A DNA stretch of 64,000 bases from Methyloceanibacter sp. wino2. GTDB lineage: Bacteria; Pseudomonadota; Alphaproteobacteria; Rhizobiales; Methyloligellaceae. Below are positions 52,284-63,490 of the stretch, piece after piece. The number at the start of each line of letters is the position of its first letter. The stretch's first letter is position 1. The notes beneath the pieces were generated by a model, which was given only the letters and a program-made list of their open reading frames with translations, searched no databases and was not told the origin of the DNA. The DNA is taken from contig NZ_CP028960.1 in the NCBI RefSeq assembly GCF_003071365.1, positions 434,001 to 498,000 of the forward strand. Direction: 5' to 3'. Both the position numbers and the translations under genes were made by a program.

Positions 52284-53333
52284 CTAGCTGCGATCGGCCG
52301 CAAAGTGGGCTGCCGCCAGGCCGGGGGTAAGTTCGGCATGACGCACGTCGCGGTAGCGCGGGGCCTCGACCATGGTCCAGGCGTCCGGATCCGCGAACAG
52401 CTCCTTGAGAACCAGCGCATTGAGCCGATGCCCGCCGCGACGGCTGCGATAGGCGCCGAGGATCGGTGCACCAGCCAGAGCCAGATCGCCAACGGCGTCG
52501 AGAGCCTTGTGCCGCACGAACTCGTCGGCGTAACGCAGGCCTTCACGGTTGATGACGCGGTCCTCGCCGATGGCGACCGTGTTGTCGAGAGAGGCACCGA
52601 GTGCAAGGCCGGCGGCCCAGAGCTGCTCGACGTCCTTCATGAAGCCGAACGTGCGGGCGCGGGAGATATCGCGGCGGAAAGCGCCCGGATTGAGCTCGAT
52701 CGACAGGTTCTGCTTGCCGATCAGCGGGGTCTCGAAGTCGATCTCGACGTCGAGATGGAAGCCATTGTAGGGGGTCAGTTCGCCGACGGCGCCGTTTTCC
52801 TCGACGCAGATCGGCTTGAGAACCTTCAGGAAGCGGCGGGGTGCCTCGAGTTCGGCGATCCCGACCTCGTCGATCGCTTCGACGAACGGAGCGGCGCTGC
52901 CGTCCATGATCGGCACTTCGCCGCTGTCGATCTCGATCAGGGCGTTATCGACGCCGAGACCGCGTAGCGCGGCAAGCACGTGCTCGACAGTCGCGACCGA
53001 AGCCCCGTTCCCGTCGCCGAGAACCGTACAGAGCGTAACGCCGGAGACACACTGCTGATCCGCAGCAATCTCAACGCCATCCGCGTCGTCATCATTGGAA
53101 ATTAGGAAGCGAAGGCCGGTATCGCTGTCGGCCGGACACAGTGTCAAGGAAACAGGAGCGCCGCTATGGACCCCGATACCTGTGAGTGAAATCTCGTTGG
53201 CAAGCGTTGTTTGCCTTGCCCCGATGAAACCTTTCATGGCCCCCGTTGGCCCCCGCGCAGTCTTTAGGCCCCTACTCAAGCCCGGAGAAAGCTCCGAGCC
53301 CCCCAATCGATCGGCTGTCTTCGGCATTATCAT
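52284..53333 (-). CDS. lpxC: UDP-3-O-acyl-N-acetylglucosamine deacetylase
   Basis: Zinc enzyme for the first committed step of lipid A synthesis, 349 residues. The zinc ligands and active site are visible in ATVEHVLAALRGLGVDNA (His), HKALDAVGDLALAGAPILG (His and Asp) and RGGHRLNALVLKEL (general acid His). The core starts at about residue 33 (MKGFIGARQTTLANEISLTG), so there is an N-terminal extension of 32 residues. The ATG at 53333 has AGGG 9 nt upstream, while ATGs at residues 3 and 33 are alternatives. It follows ftsZ across a 241-nt gap with a terminator, so it likely has its own promoter. Confidence 0.96.
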   Translation of the reverse strand: MIMPKTADRLGGSELSPGLSRGLKTARGPTGAMKGFIGARQTTLANEISLTGIGVHSGAPVSLTLCPADSDTGLRFLISNDDDADGVEIAADQQCVSGVTLCTVLGDGNGASVATVEHVLAALRGLGVDNALIEIDSGEVPIMDGSAAPFVEAIDEVGIAELEAPRRFLKVLKPICVEENGAVGELTPYNGFHLDVEIDFETPLIGKQNLSIELNPGAFRRDISRARTFGFMKDVEQLWAAGLALGASLDNTVAIGEDRVINREGLRYADEFVRHKALDAVGDLALAGAPILGAYRSRRGGHRLNALVLKELFADPDAWTMVEAPRYRDVRHAELTPGLAAAHFAADRS

Positions 53334-53539
53334 CGATCCGTTTTCCCTATTTCCCGGATCGCGTCACCCATTATTGTCGCTCTATTGGGTGTGCCTATTT
53401 GAGTCGGCCAATCAATCTATTAGGAACCATACCCCCTCGGTCAGACATGGGACAAATCACGGTTTCTTACACTCTATTACGGGCCTGTAATGCTCGTAAT
53501 ATATTGATCTAGAATATATTTTTCTAAAACCGGAGTGAC

Positions 53540-53569
53540 GGGGCGGGCATTATCGTTAACGCCCGCCCC
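53540..53569 (-). terminator. Probable intrinsic terminator of ftsZ
   Basis: On the minus strand, 5 nt after the ftsZ stop, a 9-bp GC-rich stem (GGGGCGGGC with GCCCGCCCC), extended by a short TTA/TAA pairing, closes on a 4-nt loop. About 10 nt later come TTTT and an AT-rich stretch (TAGAAAAATATATT). This separates the division cluster from lpxC; the rest of the gap is AT-rich and probably holds the lpxC promoter. Confidence 0.7.
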
Positions 53570-53574
53570 CCGTC

Positions 53575-55317
53575 TCAGTTCGCGCGACGGCGCAGGAAAG
53601 CGGGAATCTCGAGGTCGTCGTCCCCGAGCGATTCTACCTGCGCGACGGCTGCAGCCGCCTGGGTGTGGACGACCCGCGGCTGGGTATCGAGACGCTGCGG
53701 CGGCCGAGCCTGCTGCACGGCCGGCCGTTGCACATTCAGGGGCCGGGGCGGCTGGGCCGGGGCGGCTTGAGCTTGTGCGGCGGCCGCAGGCGGTGCCGGA
53801 GGACGCGGTGCCGGACGGCCCGCCACCGGGGTCGGCGCGAAGTCCGGCTCCATCTTGGGCGACATTTCCGCATCGTCGTCCTTCTTGCCCCGCCCGACGT
53901 TCGCCAGGCGCTCCAAGAATCCGACCTTTTTCTTGTGGGCATCCAGGCCGGCGGCATCGTTCTCGCCCGCCTTCGCCTGGAGGGCCTTCTGAGCCACCAT
54001 GGGCAGCTCTTCGACACTCGGCATGCGGCGTACGGGCCGCTTGATGGCGGCCGGAGGCGCAGGCTGGAAATTGCGCGGCGCTTCCGACGGCTTCGGCGCG
54101 GCCGGCGGCCGCGGCAGGGCAACGCCGCCGACAGCCTGAGGCCGCTTCTCGATGGTCACGTCATTCGGCGCATGCCAGACCTGAGCATCCTTGGCCGGCT
54201 CCTGCGCAGGCACCATGAGGCTCTCGTCCAGATCGACCGGCTCGTCGGGGCTGCCGCCCGGGACCATCGTGAGCCCGGCCAGACGCTCCGTCAGACGCCC
54301 GCGGTCGGCTTGCGGCTGTGCCGCCGTCTCCGGGGACTGCTCCTCGGCCGAGAGTGTCCCTATCCCCGTGGCAACCACGGACACGCGGATCAAGCCGTCG
54401 AGCTCGTCGTCATAGGTCGCGCCGACGATGATGTTGGCGTCCTCATCCGCCTCGGTGCGGATACGGCTGGCAGCCTCGTCGACTTCATAAAGCGTCAGAT
54501 CGCTGCCGCCCGTGATCGAGACCAGAAGACCGCTCGCGCCCTTCATGCAGACATCGTCGAGCAGCGGGTTCGAGATGGCAGCCTCGGCAGCGTCGATCGC
54601 GCGCCGGTCGCCGCTCGCCTCGCCGGTTCCCATCATGGCCTTGCCCATGCCGGCCATGATCGTCCGGACATCGGCGAAGTCGAGGTTGATGAGGCCTTCC
54701 TTGACCATCAGGTCGGTGATGCAGCCCACACCGGAGCGCAGCACGTCGTCGGCCATGCCGAAAGCGTCCGTGAAGGTCGTCTTCTCGTTGGCGATCCGGA
54801 ACAGGTTCTGGTTCGGAATGATGAGCAGGGTATCGACGTATTTCTGCAGTTCCTCGATACCGGCCTCGGCGGCGCGCATGCGGCGCGCGCCTTCGAACTG
54901 GAACGGTTTGGTGACGACACCGACCGTCAGAATGCCTTCCTCGCGGGAGGCGCGGGCAATAACGGGCGCAGCGCCTGTTCCGGTTCCACCACCCATACCG
55001 GCCGTGATGAAGGCCATATGGCAACCGACGAGGTGGGCTTTCACGTCCGCCATGGCTTCTTCGGCGGCGGCAGCGCCGATCTCCGGCTTGGACCCGGCAC
55101 CGAGACCCTCGGTGACGTTGTTGCCCATCTGGATGCGGCGTTCGGCGCTCGAGCTTGCCAGGGCCTGCGCGTCGGTATTGGCGACAACGAATTCGACCCC
55201 GTTGAGCCCGCGCTCAATCATGTTGTTCACGGCGTTTCCGCCGGCGCCACCCACACCGAAAACGGTGATCCGCGGCTTGAGCTCGGTCAGATCTGGCACT
55301 TTGAGATTGATCGTCAT
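53575..55317 (-). CDS. ftsZ: Cell division GTPase FtsZ
   Basis: Tubulin-like protein that builds the division ring, 580 residues. The GTPase domain (about 10-320) has [15 protein letters not shown], the tubulin signature [13 protein letters not shown] and the T7 loop [11 protein letters not shown]. Behind it is a very long Ala/Pro-rich linker of about 240 residues, then the conserved C-terminal peptide [13 protein letters not shown] that binds FtsA and other partners. A long linker is usual in Hyphomicrobiales and Caulobacterales. The ATG at 55317 ([10 protein letters not shown]) is the family start; the frame is open upstream into ftsA. It is the last gene of the cluster before a terminator. 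Confidence 0.97.
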   Translation of the reverse strand: MTINLKVPDLTELKPRITVFGVGGAGGNAVNNMIERGLNGVEFVVANTDAQALASSSAERRIQMGNNVTEGLGAGSKPEIGAAAAEEAMADVKAHLVGCHMAFITAGMGGGTGTGAAPVIARASREEGILTVGVVTKPFQFEGARRMRAAEAGIEELQKYVDTLLIIPNQNLFRIANEKTTFTDAFGMADDVLRSGVGCITDLMVKEGLINLDFADVRTIMAGMGKAMMGTGEASGDRRAIDAAEAAISNPLLDDVCMKGASGLLVSITGGSDLTLYEVDEAASRIRTEADEDANIIVGATYDDELDGLIRVSVVATGIGTLSAEEQSPETAAQPQADRGRLTERLAGLTMVPGGSPDEPVDLDESLMVPAQEPAKDAQVWHAPNDVTIEKRPQAVGGVALPRPPAAPKPSEAPRNFQPAPPAAIKRPVRRMPSVEELPMVAQKALQAKAGENDAAGLDAHKKKVGFLERLANVGRGKKDDDAEMSPKMEPDFAPTPVAGRPAPRPPAPPAAAAQAQAAPAQPPRPLNVQRPAVQQARPPQRLDTQPRVVHTQAAAAVAQVESLGDDDLEIPAFLRRRAN

Positions 55318-55405
55318 GGTGGCTTCCAATCCTTGCGAATTGCCCCTTGCTATTGAGCCGACACCCACACCCCCATTTAACGCGGGGCGTCCGGCTTCGT
55401 GTCCG

Positions 55406-56701
55406 TTAGAAATTCTCCATGATCCACTCGCCCATCCGGGCGAAGTAGCCTGTCCCCGTACGCAAGAACCGTTGCCCGGTTTGGGTTCCGAGCCTTTCGT
55501 CACCGCGCGCCCAATGCAGAAGCAGACCGATCGCGGCGGAGAAATCCGGCGCGGCGGCGGCAGGCGGCAATCCCGTCATGACGCGCGGGCGGCCAAGCCG
55601 CGCCGGGCGTCCAAACATGTTCGAGGCAAGCTCGACGAGGCCCGTGAGCTGGCTTCCACCGCCGGTCAGCACCAGATGCTGGGCGACCTCGGCCGGGAAG
55701 CCGCTCGATGCGAGCCGGTGGCGCATGAGATCGAGGATTTCCTCGACGCGCGGACGGATGACGCAGGCGAGCTGGGCCTTCGTGATTTGATTGATGTTCC
55801 CCTGCGCGACGCCGGTCACGCACGGATAGGTGATGATCTCGCGTTCGTCGGACAGCGTTGCGAACGCACTGCCGTGCAGGGTCTTGAGCCGCTCGGCATG
55901 CTCCATCGGTGCGCCGAGCGTGCGCGCGATATCGACCGTCACGCCGTGACCGCCGAGCGCGATCGCATCGGCATGCAGGAAATGCCCGTCGGCGATGACC
56001 GACAAAGTCGTCGTTCCGGCACCGAAGTCGATGACCGCCACGCCGAGCTTCGCTTCATCGGGCGTCACGACGGACAGCGCGCTGGCATAGGGCGCCGCCA
56101 CCAGACCGCCGACGCCGAGATGGCAGCGTTCGACGCTGAGCATCAGGTTGCGGGTCGCGGCATCGTCCGCGGTAACGGTATGCAGATCGACCGACAGGCG
56201 TTCGCCGCACATGCCGTGCGGTTCGGAGATGCCGCCGTTGTCGTCGAGGCGAAAATCAGTGGGCAGAGCATGCAGCACCGTGCGCCGGTCGCGGGCGGCG
56301 TATTGGCGGCCGCCGGCGAGCAGGCGCTGCACATCGTCTTCCCGAACAGAACCGGACGGAAGTCCAACGCCCGCCGAGAAGCTGTCGCTCTTGAGGCGTC
56401 CGGCCGTCACCGAGACGTGCACGTCCTCGACAATCACACCGGCCATGCGTTCGGCGGAATCGACGGCGGCACGGATGCAGCGCTCGGCGCTGTCCAGATG
56501 GGTCACCATGCCGGCCTTGAGGCCTTCGGCGCGTGTATGACCGAAGCCGAGCACGTCGAACTGGACGGCGTCAGCGCCGCCCTCGGCCCAATCGGGCATG
56601 TCGGAGGTCTTGCCGATCAGGCAGCACACTTTGCTCGTACCGATATCGAGAGCGGTAACGATGCGCTGGCGCTTTCCTCTGATCGTTGGGTTGTAGGTCA
56701 T
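55406..56701 (-). CDS. ftsA: Cell division protein FtsA
   Basis: Actin-like protein that links FtsZ to the membrane, 431 residues. The phosphate-1 motif [15 protein letters not shown], the second phosphate loop [15 protein letters not shown] and [15 protein letters not shown] are visible, with the family-specific 1C domain inserted (about 90-170). The C-terminal residues ([12 protein letters not shown]) form the amphipathic membrane-targeting helix. It lies 22 nt after ftsQ and 88 nt before ftsZ in the same direction. Confidence 0.97.
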   Translation of the reverse strand: MTYNPTIRGKRQRIVTALDIGTSKVCCLIGKTSDMPDWAEGGADAVQFDVLGFGHTRAEGLKAGMVTHLDSAERCIRAAVDSAERMAGVIVEDVHVSVTAGRLKSDSFSAGVGLPSGSVREDDVQRLLAGGRQYAARDRRTVLHALPTDFRLDDNGGISEPHGMCGERLSVDLHTVTADDAATRNLMLSVERCHLGVGGLVAAPYASALSVVTPDEAKLGVAVIDFGAGTTTLSVIADGHFLHADAIALGGHGVTVDIARTLGAPMEHAERLKTLHGSAFATLSDEREIITYPCVTGVAQGNINQITKAQLACVIRPRVEEILDLMRHRLASSGFPAEVAQHLVLTGGGSQLTGLVELASNMFGRPARLGRPRVMTGLPPAAAAPDFSAAIGLLLHWARGDERLGTQTGQRFLRTGTGYFARMGEWIMENF

Positions 56702-56723
56702 CCCCGTGCCCTCAAGCTCCCTC

Positions 56724-57677
56724 TTACGTTCTGCCGTTGGGTTGATGGATTACGGGCTGATTGATCGTGCCGGTCGCCGATGTGGGCACGCCGGCAGGCG
56801 TCGTGACGTCCTGAGCGGACGCGGCCGTGGTTTCGCGCAGCCGCAGCGTGACCCGGTCCAGGAGGCGCATGTCGATGGCCGCGATGTCCTGCTGGAACAC
56901 CCCGCGCTCGCGCTCGAGCTTCTGAAGCGCATCCAGAGCCATTTCGATATTGCCGTCGGGCAGCATGATTTCGGTGCCCGTGCGCAGCTTGAGCGTCCAG
57001 CGGCGGTCGCCGACGCGCAGGGCCGCAAGCATCCGGCTTCTCAGATCCTTGTAGGGCTCAAGGGTCTGGTAGAGGGCTGCCGCGTGCTTACCGGCGCCCT
57101 CGCCGACGACGAGAGGCAGGTGCGGAAAGGCTTGAGGCAACGCCGGCGCCAACACGACGCCTTCGCTGTCGACGACGAAGGTCTGTCTCTTGTTTTGCCA
57201 GATCGCGTATGGGTCGCGCTCTTCGATCTCGACCTGCAAGGTCGAGGGCAAAAGGCGCATCACGCGCGCATGGCGGATCCACGGAACCGCCTCAAGACGG
57301 TCCTTGGCGGCGTCCGTATCGAACCCCAGCATGAACGTCTCGGGCCCGGCGCCGAGAGCCGTCGTGATCGCATAGTCGGTGGCATTCTTCTGCCCCTCGA
57401 CGACCACGCGCTTGACCCCGAAACCCATCGCAACGGCGGCACGCTCGGCGCCTGTTACCGTCGCGTTAAAAATTTTTTCGATTTGACCGCCGACGATCGC
57501 GCCATAGAGCACCGCGCTGGCTACGAACGCGGCGCACAGGAGCTGCCACTTGGCGCCGAGGGGGCCCCGGCGCGTGCGGCCGAGCTGTATCTGCCTCGGT
57601 CCCTTCGTCGCGACCGACCGGCGTCCTTGCGGCACGGGGAGCTGGCGCTCGTAGGGGCTCGCCGCGCGGTTCGCCAT
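56724..57677 (-). CDS. ftsQ: Cell division protein FtsQ
   Basis: Bitopic membrane protein of 317 residues that connects cytoplasmic and periplasmic parts of the division machine. A basic cytoplasmic N-terminus (about 1-42) precedes a transmembrane helix (about 43-65), a POTRA domain (VVVEGQKNATDYAITTALG, LEAVPWIRHARVMRLLPSTL in outline) and the FtsQ/DivIB domain. The ATG at 57677 has AGGG about 7 nt upstream and leaves 47 nt after ddl. A TTG at 57758 would overlap ddl and adds 27 residues without similarity. Confidence 0.95.
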   Translation of the reverse strand: MANRAASPYERQLPVPQGRRSVATKGPRQIQLGRTRRGPLGAKWQLLCAAFVASAVLYGAIVGGQIEKIFNATVTGAERAAVAMGFGVKRVVVEGQKNATDYAITTALGAGPETFMLGFDTDAAKDRLEAVPWIRHARVMRLLPSTLQVEIEERDPYAIWQNKRQTFVVDSEGVVLAPALPQAFPHLPLVVGEGAGKHAAALYQTLEPYKDLRSRMLAALRVGDRRWTLKLRTGTEIMLPDGNIEMALDALQKLERERGVFQQDIAAIDMRLLDRVTLRLRETTAASAQDVTTPAGVPTSATGTINQPVIHQPNGRT

Positions 57678-57724
57678 CGGCGCCCTGCGGGACCCTCCTT
57701 GTCTGCCGTAACCTCTTGACGTGC

Positions 57725-58660
57725 CTAGCGATTGCACGACGCATCCTCCACGATCCAACGGACCAGCTCACCAAATGATCGCCCTTTATGGGCGGCAAGC
57801 TCCGGCACCAGTGACGTGGACGTCATGCCCGGTTGGGTGTTGACCTCAAGACAGATCAGTTCCCCCGTTCCATCCGGCCGGTCGTCGTAACGGAAGTCGC
57901 TCCGACTGACCCCACGGCAGCCCAGTGCCCTATGAGCCGCTACCGACAGCTTCTGTACCAATTGGTAAACATTTAGTTTAATTGGCGCCGGGAGGACGTG
58001 AATTGACCCTCCCGGGGCGTATTTCGACTCGTAGTCGTAGAAGGTGAGGCCCTCGGCCGGACGGATCTCGATCACGTCCAGCGCTTCGTCGCCCATCACG
58101 GCGCAGGTGAGCTCGCGGCCAGGGATGAAACGCTCCACCATGAGTTCCTCGCCCAGCGCCCAATCGGCGGACATCAACTCCTGCGGCGGGTGCGCTTGGT
58201 CTTCACGGATGATGTAAACGCCGACGGATGAGCCCTCTGCCGGCGGCTTGATCACGTAAGGCGGGTCGATGGGGTGCCCCTTGGCCGCTTCGGCCCGGCT
58301 CACGACCCGGCTTTCGGCCACCGGCACACCGGCCTCGCGGAGAACGGCCTTCGCGCGTTCCTTGTGCATGGCGAGCGCCGAGGCCAGAACGCCCGAATGG
58401 GTGTAGGGCAGCCCCATGGTCTCGAGAACGCCTTGGATGCAGCCGTCTTCACCGTATTTGCCGTGGAGTGCGTTGAAACAGACATCCGGCTTGATCGCGG
58501 CCAAACGCTCCGCGACATCCCGGCCCACATCGACCTTGGTGACCTTGTAGCCTTCTCCCTCGAGGGCCTCGGCACAGGCGGTGCCGGACCGGAGCGATAT
58601 CTCGCGCTCGGAGGACAGACCTCCCATCAGAACGGCGACGTGGGTTTGTTTTTCGGTCAT
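57725..58660 (-). CDS. ddl: D-alanine--D-alanine ligase
   Basis: ATP-grasp enzyme that makes D-Ala-D-Ala for the peptidoglycan stem peptide, 311 residues, close to E. coli DdlB. Signatures are [17 protein letters not shown] (N-terminal), [32 protein letters not shown] and the C-terminal [20 protein letters not shown] with the Mg-binding Glu and Asn. The ATG at 58660 begins the conserved part. The gene lies between murB and ftsQ as in most Gram-negative dcw clusters. Confidence 0.97.
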   Translation of the reverse strand: MTEKQTHVAVLMGGLSSEREISLRSGTACAEALEGEGYKVTKVDVGRDVAERLAAIKPDVCFNALHGKYGEDGCIQGVLETMGLPYTHSGVLASALAMHKERAKAVLREAGVPVAESRVVSRAEAAKGHPIDPPYVIKPPAEGSSVGVYIIREDQAHPPQELMSADWALGEELMVERFIPGRELTCAVMGDEALDVIEIRPAEGLTFYDYESKYAPGGSIHVLPAPIKLNVYQLVQKLSVAAHRALGCRGVSRSDFRYDDRPDGTGELICLEVNTQPGMTSTSLVPELAAHKGRSFGELVRWIVEDASCNR

Positions 58661-58848
58661 GGAACGGCCCTTGTGACTTGGACGGAAGCGCGGAAAGAGC
58701 GCCTCGCGTCCTTCACTACGCAAGACACTCCGATTTGGTTAACGCTGCATTAACCGTAATTGCGCGACGGCGCACGCCGATTGATTTTGAGCGAAAAATG
58801 GGAGGCTGCGGACTTTGGGCCACGCCCAAGGATGGGGTGGGACGACGG

Positions 58849-59769
58849 CTAGGCGGGCTTGCCGAGCCGCTTGATTTCCCATTCGAGCTGGACGCCGCTC
58901 GTTTCCTTGACGCGCTCCCGCACGGTCTCGCCGAGCGTTTCGAGATCGGCCGCCGAGGCATTGCCCTCGTTGATGAGGAAGTTGCAGTGCAATTCGGAGA
59001 CTTTCGCATCGCCCACGGCGAGCCCCCGGCAGCCGGCCGCGTCGATGAGCTGCCAGGATTTGTTGTCTTGCGGGTTCTTGAAGGTCGACCCGCCCGTACG
59101 GCTTTTGATGGGCTGCACCTCTTCGCGATAAGCGGCGATCTCGTCCATCTCGGCGAGAATCTCGGCCGGATCGCCGGGGCGCCCCTGGAACAGCGCCTCG
59201 GTGAAGATGTAGTCCTCTGGAGCGCCGCAATGGCGATAGGTGTAGCCCATGTCTTCCACAGAGAGGACGTGGACGTTGCCCGACCGGTCGACGGCCCGCG
59301 CCTCGACGAGGACATCGCAGGTCTCGGTTCCGTGCGCGCCGCCGTTCATGCGCAAGGCGCCGCCAATGCCGCCCGGAATGCCCCGGTAGAAGGCAAGCCC
59401 GGCGATCCCTGCGTCTGCCGCTGCCCGCGCCACTTTCGTATCGGGCACAGCGGTGCCGACGCGAAGCCGACTCCCCTCCTCGACTTCGATTTGGTTGAAG
59501 CCGCGGCCGAGGCGGATGACAACACCGTCGATCCCGCCGTCGCGCACAAGGAGATTCGAGCCGAGCCCGATCGTCGTTACCGGTACGTCAGCCGGCAGCG
59601 CCTTCATGAAATAGGCGAGGTCCGCTTCGTCGGCGGGCGAGAACAGCACTTCGGCGGGACCCCCGACGCGGAACCACGTGTAGTCCTTGAGGACCGATCC
59701 GGCGCCGAGGCGCCCCCGCAAGTCCGGCATCGCCGCAACGAGTATTTCGTACAATTTCGTTCCGCTCAC
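58849..59769 (-). CDS. murB: UDP-N-acetylenolpyruvoylglucosamine reductase
   Basis: FAD-dependent enzyme that reduces UDP-GlcNAc-enolpyruvate to UDP-MurNAc, 306 residues. FAD contacts are in [15 protein letters not shown] and [18 protein letters not shown]; the catalytic Ser/Glu region is in [12 protein letters not shown] and the conserved C-terminal [12 protein letters not shown]. It belongs to the type II MurB group. The GTG at 59769 overlaps the murC stop by 4 nt (GTGA) and has GGAGG 7 nt upstream, so it is preferred over the longer in-frame extension. Confidence 0.97.
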   Translation of the reverse strand: MSGTKLYEILVAAMPDLRGRLGAGSVLKDYTWFRVGGPAEVLFSPADEADLAYFMKALPADVPVTTIGLGSNLLVRDGGIDGVVIRLGRGFNQIEVEEGSRLRVGTAVPDTKVARAAADAGIAGLAFYRGIPGGIGGALRMNGGAHGTETCDVLVEARAVDRSGNVHVLSVEDMGYTYRHCGAPEDYIFTEALFQGRPGDPAEILAEMDEIAAYREEVQPIKSRTGGSTFKNPQDNKSWQLIDAAGCRGLAVGDAKVSELHCNFLINEGNASAADLETLGETVRERVKETSGVQLEWEIKRLGKPA

Positions 59770-61196
59770 GAGGCGCCTCCCTGCGCGGCGAGCTTGGCAG
59801 GCAGCGCATTGATCCAATCGGTGATCGTGCCGGCGCCGAGCCCCACCACAAGATCGCCGTCCTGCGCTACCGAGGCGACCGTGCTTACCAGCGACTCTCC
59901 ATCGTCGACCATGAGCACATTCGCATGACCGTGACGCCGCAGACCTGCGGCAAGTTCGTCCCGGTCGATGCCGGGGATAGGCGCTTCACCAGCCGAGTAG
60001 ACCGGCGTGAGGATCACGACGTCGGCGTCGTCGAAACACGCCGAGAAATCGTTGAACAAGGCCTGGAGGCGCGTGTAGCGGTGCGGCTGCATGACCGCGA
60101 CGATGCGGCCCTTCCCAGCCGCGTTCGCACCCCGCAAGACCGCCGCGATCTCCACGGGGTGATGGGCATAGTCGTCGTAGATCGCGACGCCCTGCCATTC
60201 GCCGACACGCGTGAAGCGGCGCTTCACGCCAGAGAAGTTCGCCAACGTGGCCCGGATCGCCTCATCGCTGATACCGGCTTCCGTGGCAACGGCGAGCGCC
60301 GCGATCGCGTTCAGCGCATTGTAGTGGCCCAGCGCCGGAAGCATCAAATCCTTGATCTCACGCGCGCCGCCGGCGACGCCGGAGCCGAGACGGACGTCGA
60401 ACGTCATGGTCGCGTGATCGGGGCGCAAATTGAACAGCCGCAGATCCGCCGAACGCGACACGCCATAGGTCAGCGTGCGCCGTCCATTCTCTGCGCCACC
60501 GAGCGCGGCCATCAGGCTGCGCACGACCGGATGGTCGATGCAGGCCACGATCGTGCCGTAGAACGGGATGCTCTCGATGAATTGCTCGAAGGCTTGGTGG
60601 AGGACTTCCTCGGACTCCCAAAAGTCCATGTGCTCCGGATCAAGATTGGTGATGACGCCGATCTGGGTCGGCAGCTTGAGGAAGGTGCCGTCGGACTCGT
60701 CGGCCTCGACGACCATCCATTCGCCCTGGCCGATCCGGGCGTTGGTGCCCCAAGCGTTGATGATGCCGCCGGTGATCACGGTCGGATCGAGCCCGCCGCC
60801 ATAAAGGAGATCCGCCACCAACGACGTGGTGGTGGTCTTTCCGTGCGTGCCGGTCACAGACACGGTCGTGCACGGACGCATGAGCTCGGCCAACATTTCG
60901 GCGCGCCGGATGATCGGGATGCCGCGTTCTTGCGCCGCCTCGAACTCCGGGTTGCCCGGCTTCACCGCGCTGGAGATCACGAGGTAGGACGCGCCCTCGA
61001 CATTGCCGGGGTCGTGCCCGATGAGGCACTCGATCCCATGATCGCGAAGCCGCGCCAGGTTGGGCCCGTCCTTGAGATCGCTGCCTTGGACCCGGTAGCC
61101 GCGCGTGTGCATGACCTCGGCAATGGCGCTCATGCCGATGCCGCCAATGCCGACGATGTGAAACAGGCCTGTGGTGTCAGGCGGTGGCAAATGCAT
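59766..61196 (-). CDS. murC: UDP-N-acetylmuramate--L-alanine ligase
   Basis: Adds the first amino acid (L-Ala) to UDP-MurNAc, 476 residues. The Mur-ligase layout is clear: an N-terminal Rossmann-like domain ([18 protein letters not shown]), the ATP loop [29 protein letters not shown], and the C-terminal domain with [12 protein letters not shown] and [12 protein letters not shown]. It begins 6 nt after murG, and its stop overlaps the murB start. Confidence 0.98.
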   Translation of the reverse strand: MHLPPPDTTGLFHIVGIGGIGMSAIAEVMHTRGYRVQGSDLKDGPNLARLRDHGIECLIGHDPGNVEGASYLVISSAVKPGNPEFEAAQERGIPIIRRAEMLAELMRPCTTVSVTGTHGKTTTTSLVADLLYGGGLDPTVITGGIINAWGTNARIGQGEWMVVEADESDGTFLKLPTQIGVITNLDPEHMDFWESEEVLHQAFEQFIESIPFYGTIVACIDHPVVRSLMAALGGAENGRRTLTYGVSRSADLRLFNLRPDHATMTFDVRLGSGVAGGAREIKDLMLPALGHYNALNAIAALAVATEAGISDEAIRATLANFSGVKRRFTRVGEWQGVAIYDDYAHHPVEIAAVLRGANAAGKGRIVAVMQPHRYTRLQALFNDFSACFDDADVVILTPVYSAGEAPIPGIDRDELAAGLRRHGHANVLMVDDGESLVSTVASVAQDGDLVVGLGAGTITDWINALPAKLAAQGGAS

Positions 61197-61202
61197 GGTC
61201 GC

Positions 61203-62342
61203 CTACGCTCCGTCCGGTCCGGCTAGATCCGCCACGAGGTCGGCGAGCCTGTTCACCGCATAGACATTGCCCATGGCCTTGGATTTGGCGGCCGCCTGCG
61301 CCAGCCTGTCCGGATTGGCGAGCAATTCCTCCAGCCGACCGGCCAAGAACTCCGGCGAAATACTGGACTGGTGCATACACCAGCCGCCGCCGCTTTCTTC
61401 GAGGCGGCGTGCGTTCTCGAGCTGATCGTTGTCGATCGCATGGGGCAGCGGCACGAGAATGGCCGGACGCCCGATCGCGGTCACCTCGGCCACGGTCGAC
61501 GCGCCGGCCCGGGAGACAATGAGATGGGAGTTCGCGATCCGCTCGGGCAAATCCTTGAAGAACGGCGCCACGTGGGCCGTGATTTCCGCTTCACGATAGG
61601 CGTCGCGCACTTCAGCGACATCCTCGGGCCGCGCCTGCTGCACGACCGTCAAGCGCCAGCGCAGGGGCGACGGCAGCCTAGCCAGAGCTTCCGGCATCAT
61701 CTCGGAGAAGAAGCGCGCGCCCTGGCTGCCGCCAAAGATCAGCAGCAGGAGCCGGCCCGCGGCTTCCGGCGGCGCATAGTCTTGATCGCGGAACCCCACG
61801 ACCGCATCGCGCACGGGATTGCCGGTCACGACCGACCGTTTCTCCGCACTGCGCCGCAGATGTTTCGTCGTCGCGAACGACAAGGCGATGGCATCGGCAA
61901 AACGGGACAGCAGACGATTGGCGCGCCCCATCACCGCGTTCTGTTCATGCAGGACCGTGGGGATCGCCAGCGAGCGCGCGGCGAGCAGAGGCGGCAGCGT
62001 GGGATAGCCGCCGAAGCCGACCACCACATGGGGCTGCACCATCTCAAGCAGGCGCCGGGCCCGGAAATAGCCCTTCCCCAGCGTGGACAGCGTCTTCATC
62101 ACCGCGCCCGGAGACCGCCCCGAGAATGTGGCCGAGGGCACCTCGTAGGTGGCACGGGCGGGAAAGTCGGTGCCGTACTGCCCGGCCCGCTCGTCGGTCG
62201 CCAGCTCCACCGCGAAGCCGCGGCGCGTCAGTTCCTGGGCCAGAGCCGTCGCCGGGAAGAGATGTCCGCCCGTGCCTCCGGCGGCGAGTAGAATGGTCTG
62301 GGTCAAGCCGTCTGCCCCTGGCCTTCGCAGGATCCCCATCAT
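61203..62342 (-). CDS. murG: Lipid II synthase (UDP-GlcNAc transferase) MurG
   Basis: Peripheral membrane glycosyltransferase that turns lipid I into lipid II, 379 residues. The N-terminal G-loop AAGGTGGHLFPATALAQEL, the second G-loop LIFGGSQGARFFSEMMP, and LIVSRAGASTVAEVTAIGRP in the C-terminal domain identify it. The first ATG (62342) overlaps the ftsW stop by 4 nt; a second ATG directly after it is equally possible. Confidence 0.97.
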   Translation of the reverse strand: MMGILRRPGADGLTQTILLAAGGTGGHLFPATALAQELTRRGFAVELATDERAGQYGTDFPARATYEVPSATFSGRSPGAVMKTLSTLGKGYFRARRLLEMVQPHVVVGFGGYPTLPPLLAARSLAIPTVLHEQNAVMGRANRLLSRFADAIALSFATTKHLRRSAEKRSVVTGNPVRDAVVGFRDQDYAPPEAAGRLLLLIFGGSQGARFFSEMMPEALARLPSPLRWRLTVVQQARPEDVAEVRDAYREAEITAHVAPFFKDLPERIANSHLIVSRAGASTVAEVTAIGRPAILVPLPHAIDNDQLENARRLEESGGGWCMHQSSISPEFLAGRLEELLANPDRLAQAAAKSKAMGNVYAVNRLADLVADLAGPDGA

Positions 62343-63479
62343 GCGCGGCGCTTGCCGAATACTCCAAACGCCCCGCCCTCGGTCTTTTGCGGGTCAACCC
62401 CAGCGTAAAGCCCATGGTGAGCGCCATGGCAAGCATGGATGAACCGCCGAAGGAAATGAAGGGCAGCGTCATCCCCTTGGCGGGCAACAGGCCGACATTC
62501 ACGGCCATATTGATCAAAGTCTGCAATCCGAACAGCATCACGAGCCCCGCGATGGCGTGCCGGATGAAGCCATCGCTTTCTTGAGAGGCCTTCGACAGCC
62601 CCCGCAGCACGATGAAAGCGAACAAGATCAACAGGATCAGACAGGCGATCAGGCCATATTCCTCGGCCGCGACGGCGAAGATGAAGTCCGTATGGGAGTC
62701 GGGCAGGACATCCTTGACGGTCCCCTCGCCCGGCCCGCGCCCGAACCACCCGCCGCGCAGGAAGGACTCCAGGGAGCGGTCCGACTGGTAGGTATCGCCG
62801 GAGGCCGGAAACAGGAACCGGTCGATACGCGAGGCCACATGGGGCAGCAGGAAATAGGCGGAGAGCAGCCCCAGGACGCCAAGGCCGATCAGGACCACGA
62901 TCCAGATCATGTTGATCCCTGCCATGAAGAACAGTCCGCCCAGACGATGCTGACGAGGAGCGTCTGGCCGAAATCCGGCTGCAGGATGAGGAGCAGCGCG
63001 AACACGGCGTAAATCAGGATCGCAAGCTCCAGCCCGGGGACATCCTTGCGTTTCTGGCTCTCGTTGAAGAGCCAGGCGGTGAGCACTATGAAGGCGGGCT
63101 TCACGAATTCCGAGGGCTGGATGCCGATGGGACCCATGTGCAGCCAGCGCTTGGCGCCTTTCACCTCCGGCCCGACGAACAGAATGCCTATCATCAAGGC
63201 GATGCCGATCAGGAAGATGATGAGGCTCGCACGCCGGATTTGCTTCGGCGTCAAGGTGGAAGCGGCGAACATGATCGCAAATGCCGGCAGGAGCATCGCC
63301 ACATGGCGCCGCACGAAATGGAACTGATCAAGCCCGAGCTTCTCGGCAATGGGCGGGCTGGCGGCCAGCGATAGCACCACGCCCGCGCCCATCAGCAGCA
63401 TCAAGGCGACAAGCATCAGCCGATCGACGGTGAACCACCAATCGGAAAGGACGCTTTTGTCGGCGCGCGTGATCCTCAT
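62339..63479 (-). CDS. ftsW: Division-specific peptidoglycan glycosyltransferase FtsW, two frameshifts
   Basis: SEDS-family enzyme that polymerises septal glycan with PBP3, about 380 residues when corrected. The first part (63479 to about 62937) has GAKRWLHMGPIGIQPSEF and LILQPDFGQTLLV. The second has AAEEYGLIACLILLILF and PFISFGGSSMLA. Between them one C is missing near 62936-62937 (plus strand); restoring it gives VSIVWAGLFFMAGINMIW. A second lost C near 62378-62380 cuts off the C-terminus, which then reads KRPEGGAFGVFGKRRA and ends at a TGA overlapping the murG start (ATGA). FtsW is essential, so both shifts are almost certainly sequence errors. The ATG at 63479 has AGGG 10 nt upstream. 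Confidence 0.93.
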
Positions 63480-63490
63480 GACACGCAACC

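Noticed and set aside
54512-56764. 750-codon plus-strand frame across ftsZ and ftsA
   Set aside because: Lies opposite two intact division genes and has no coherent domain.
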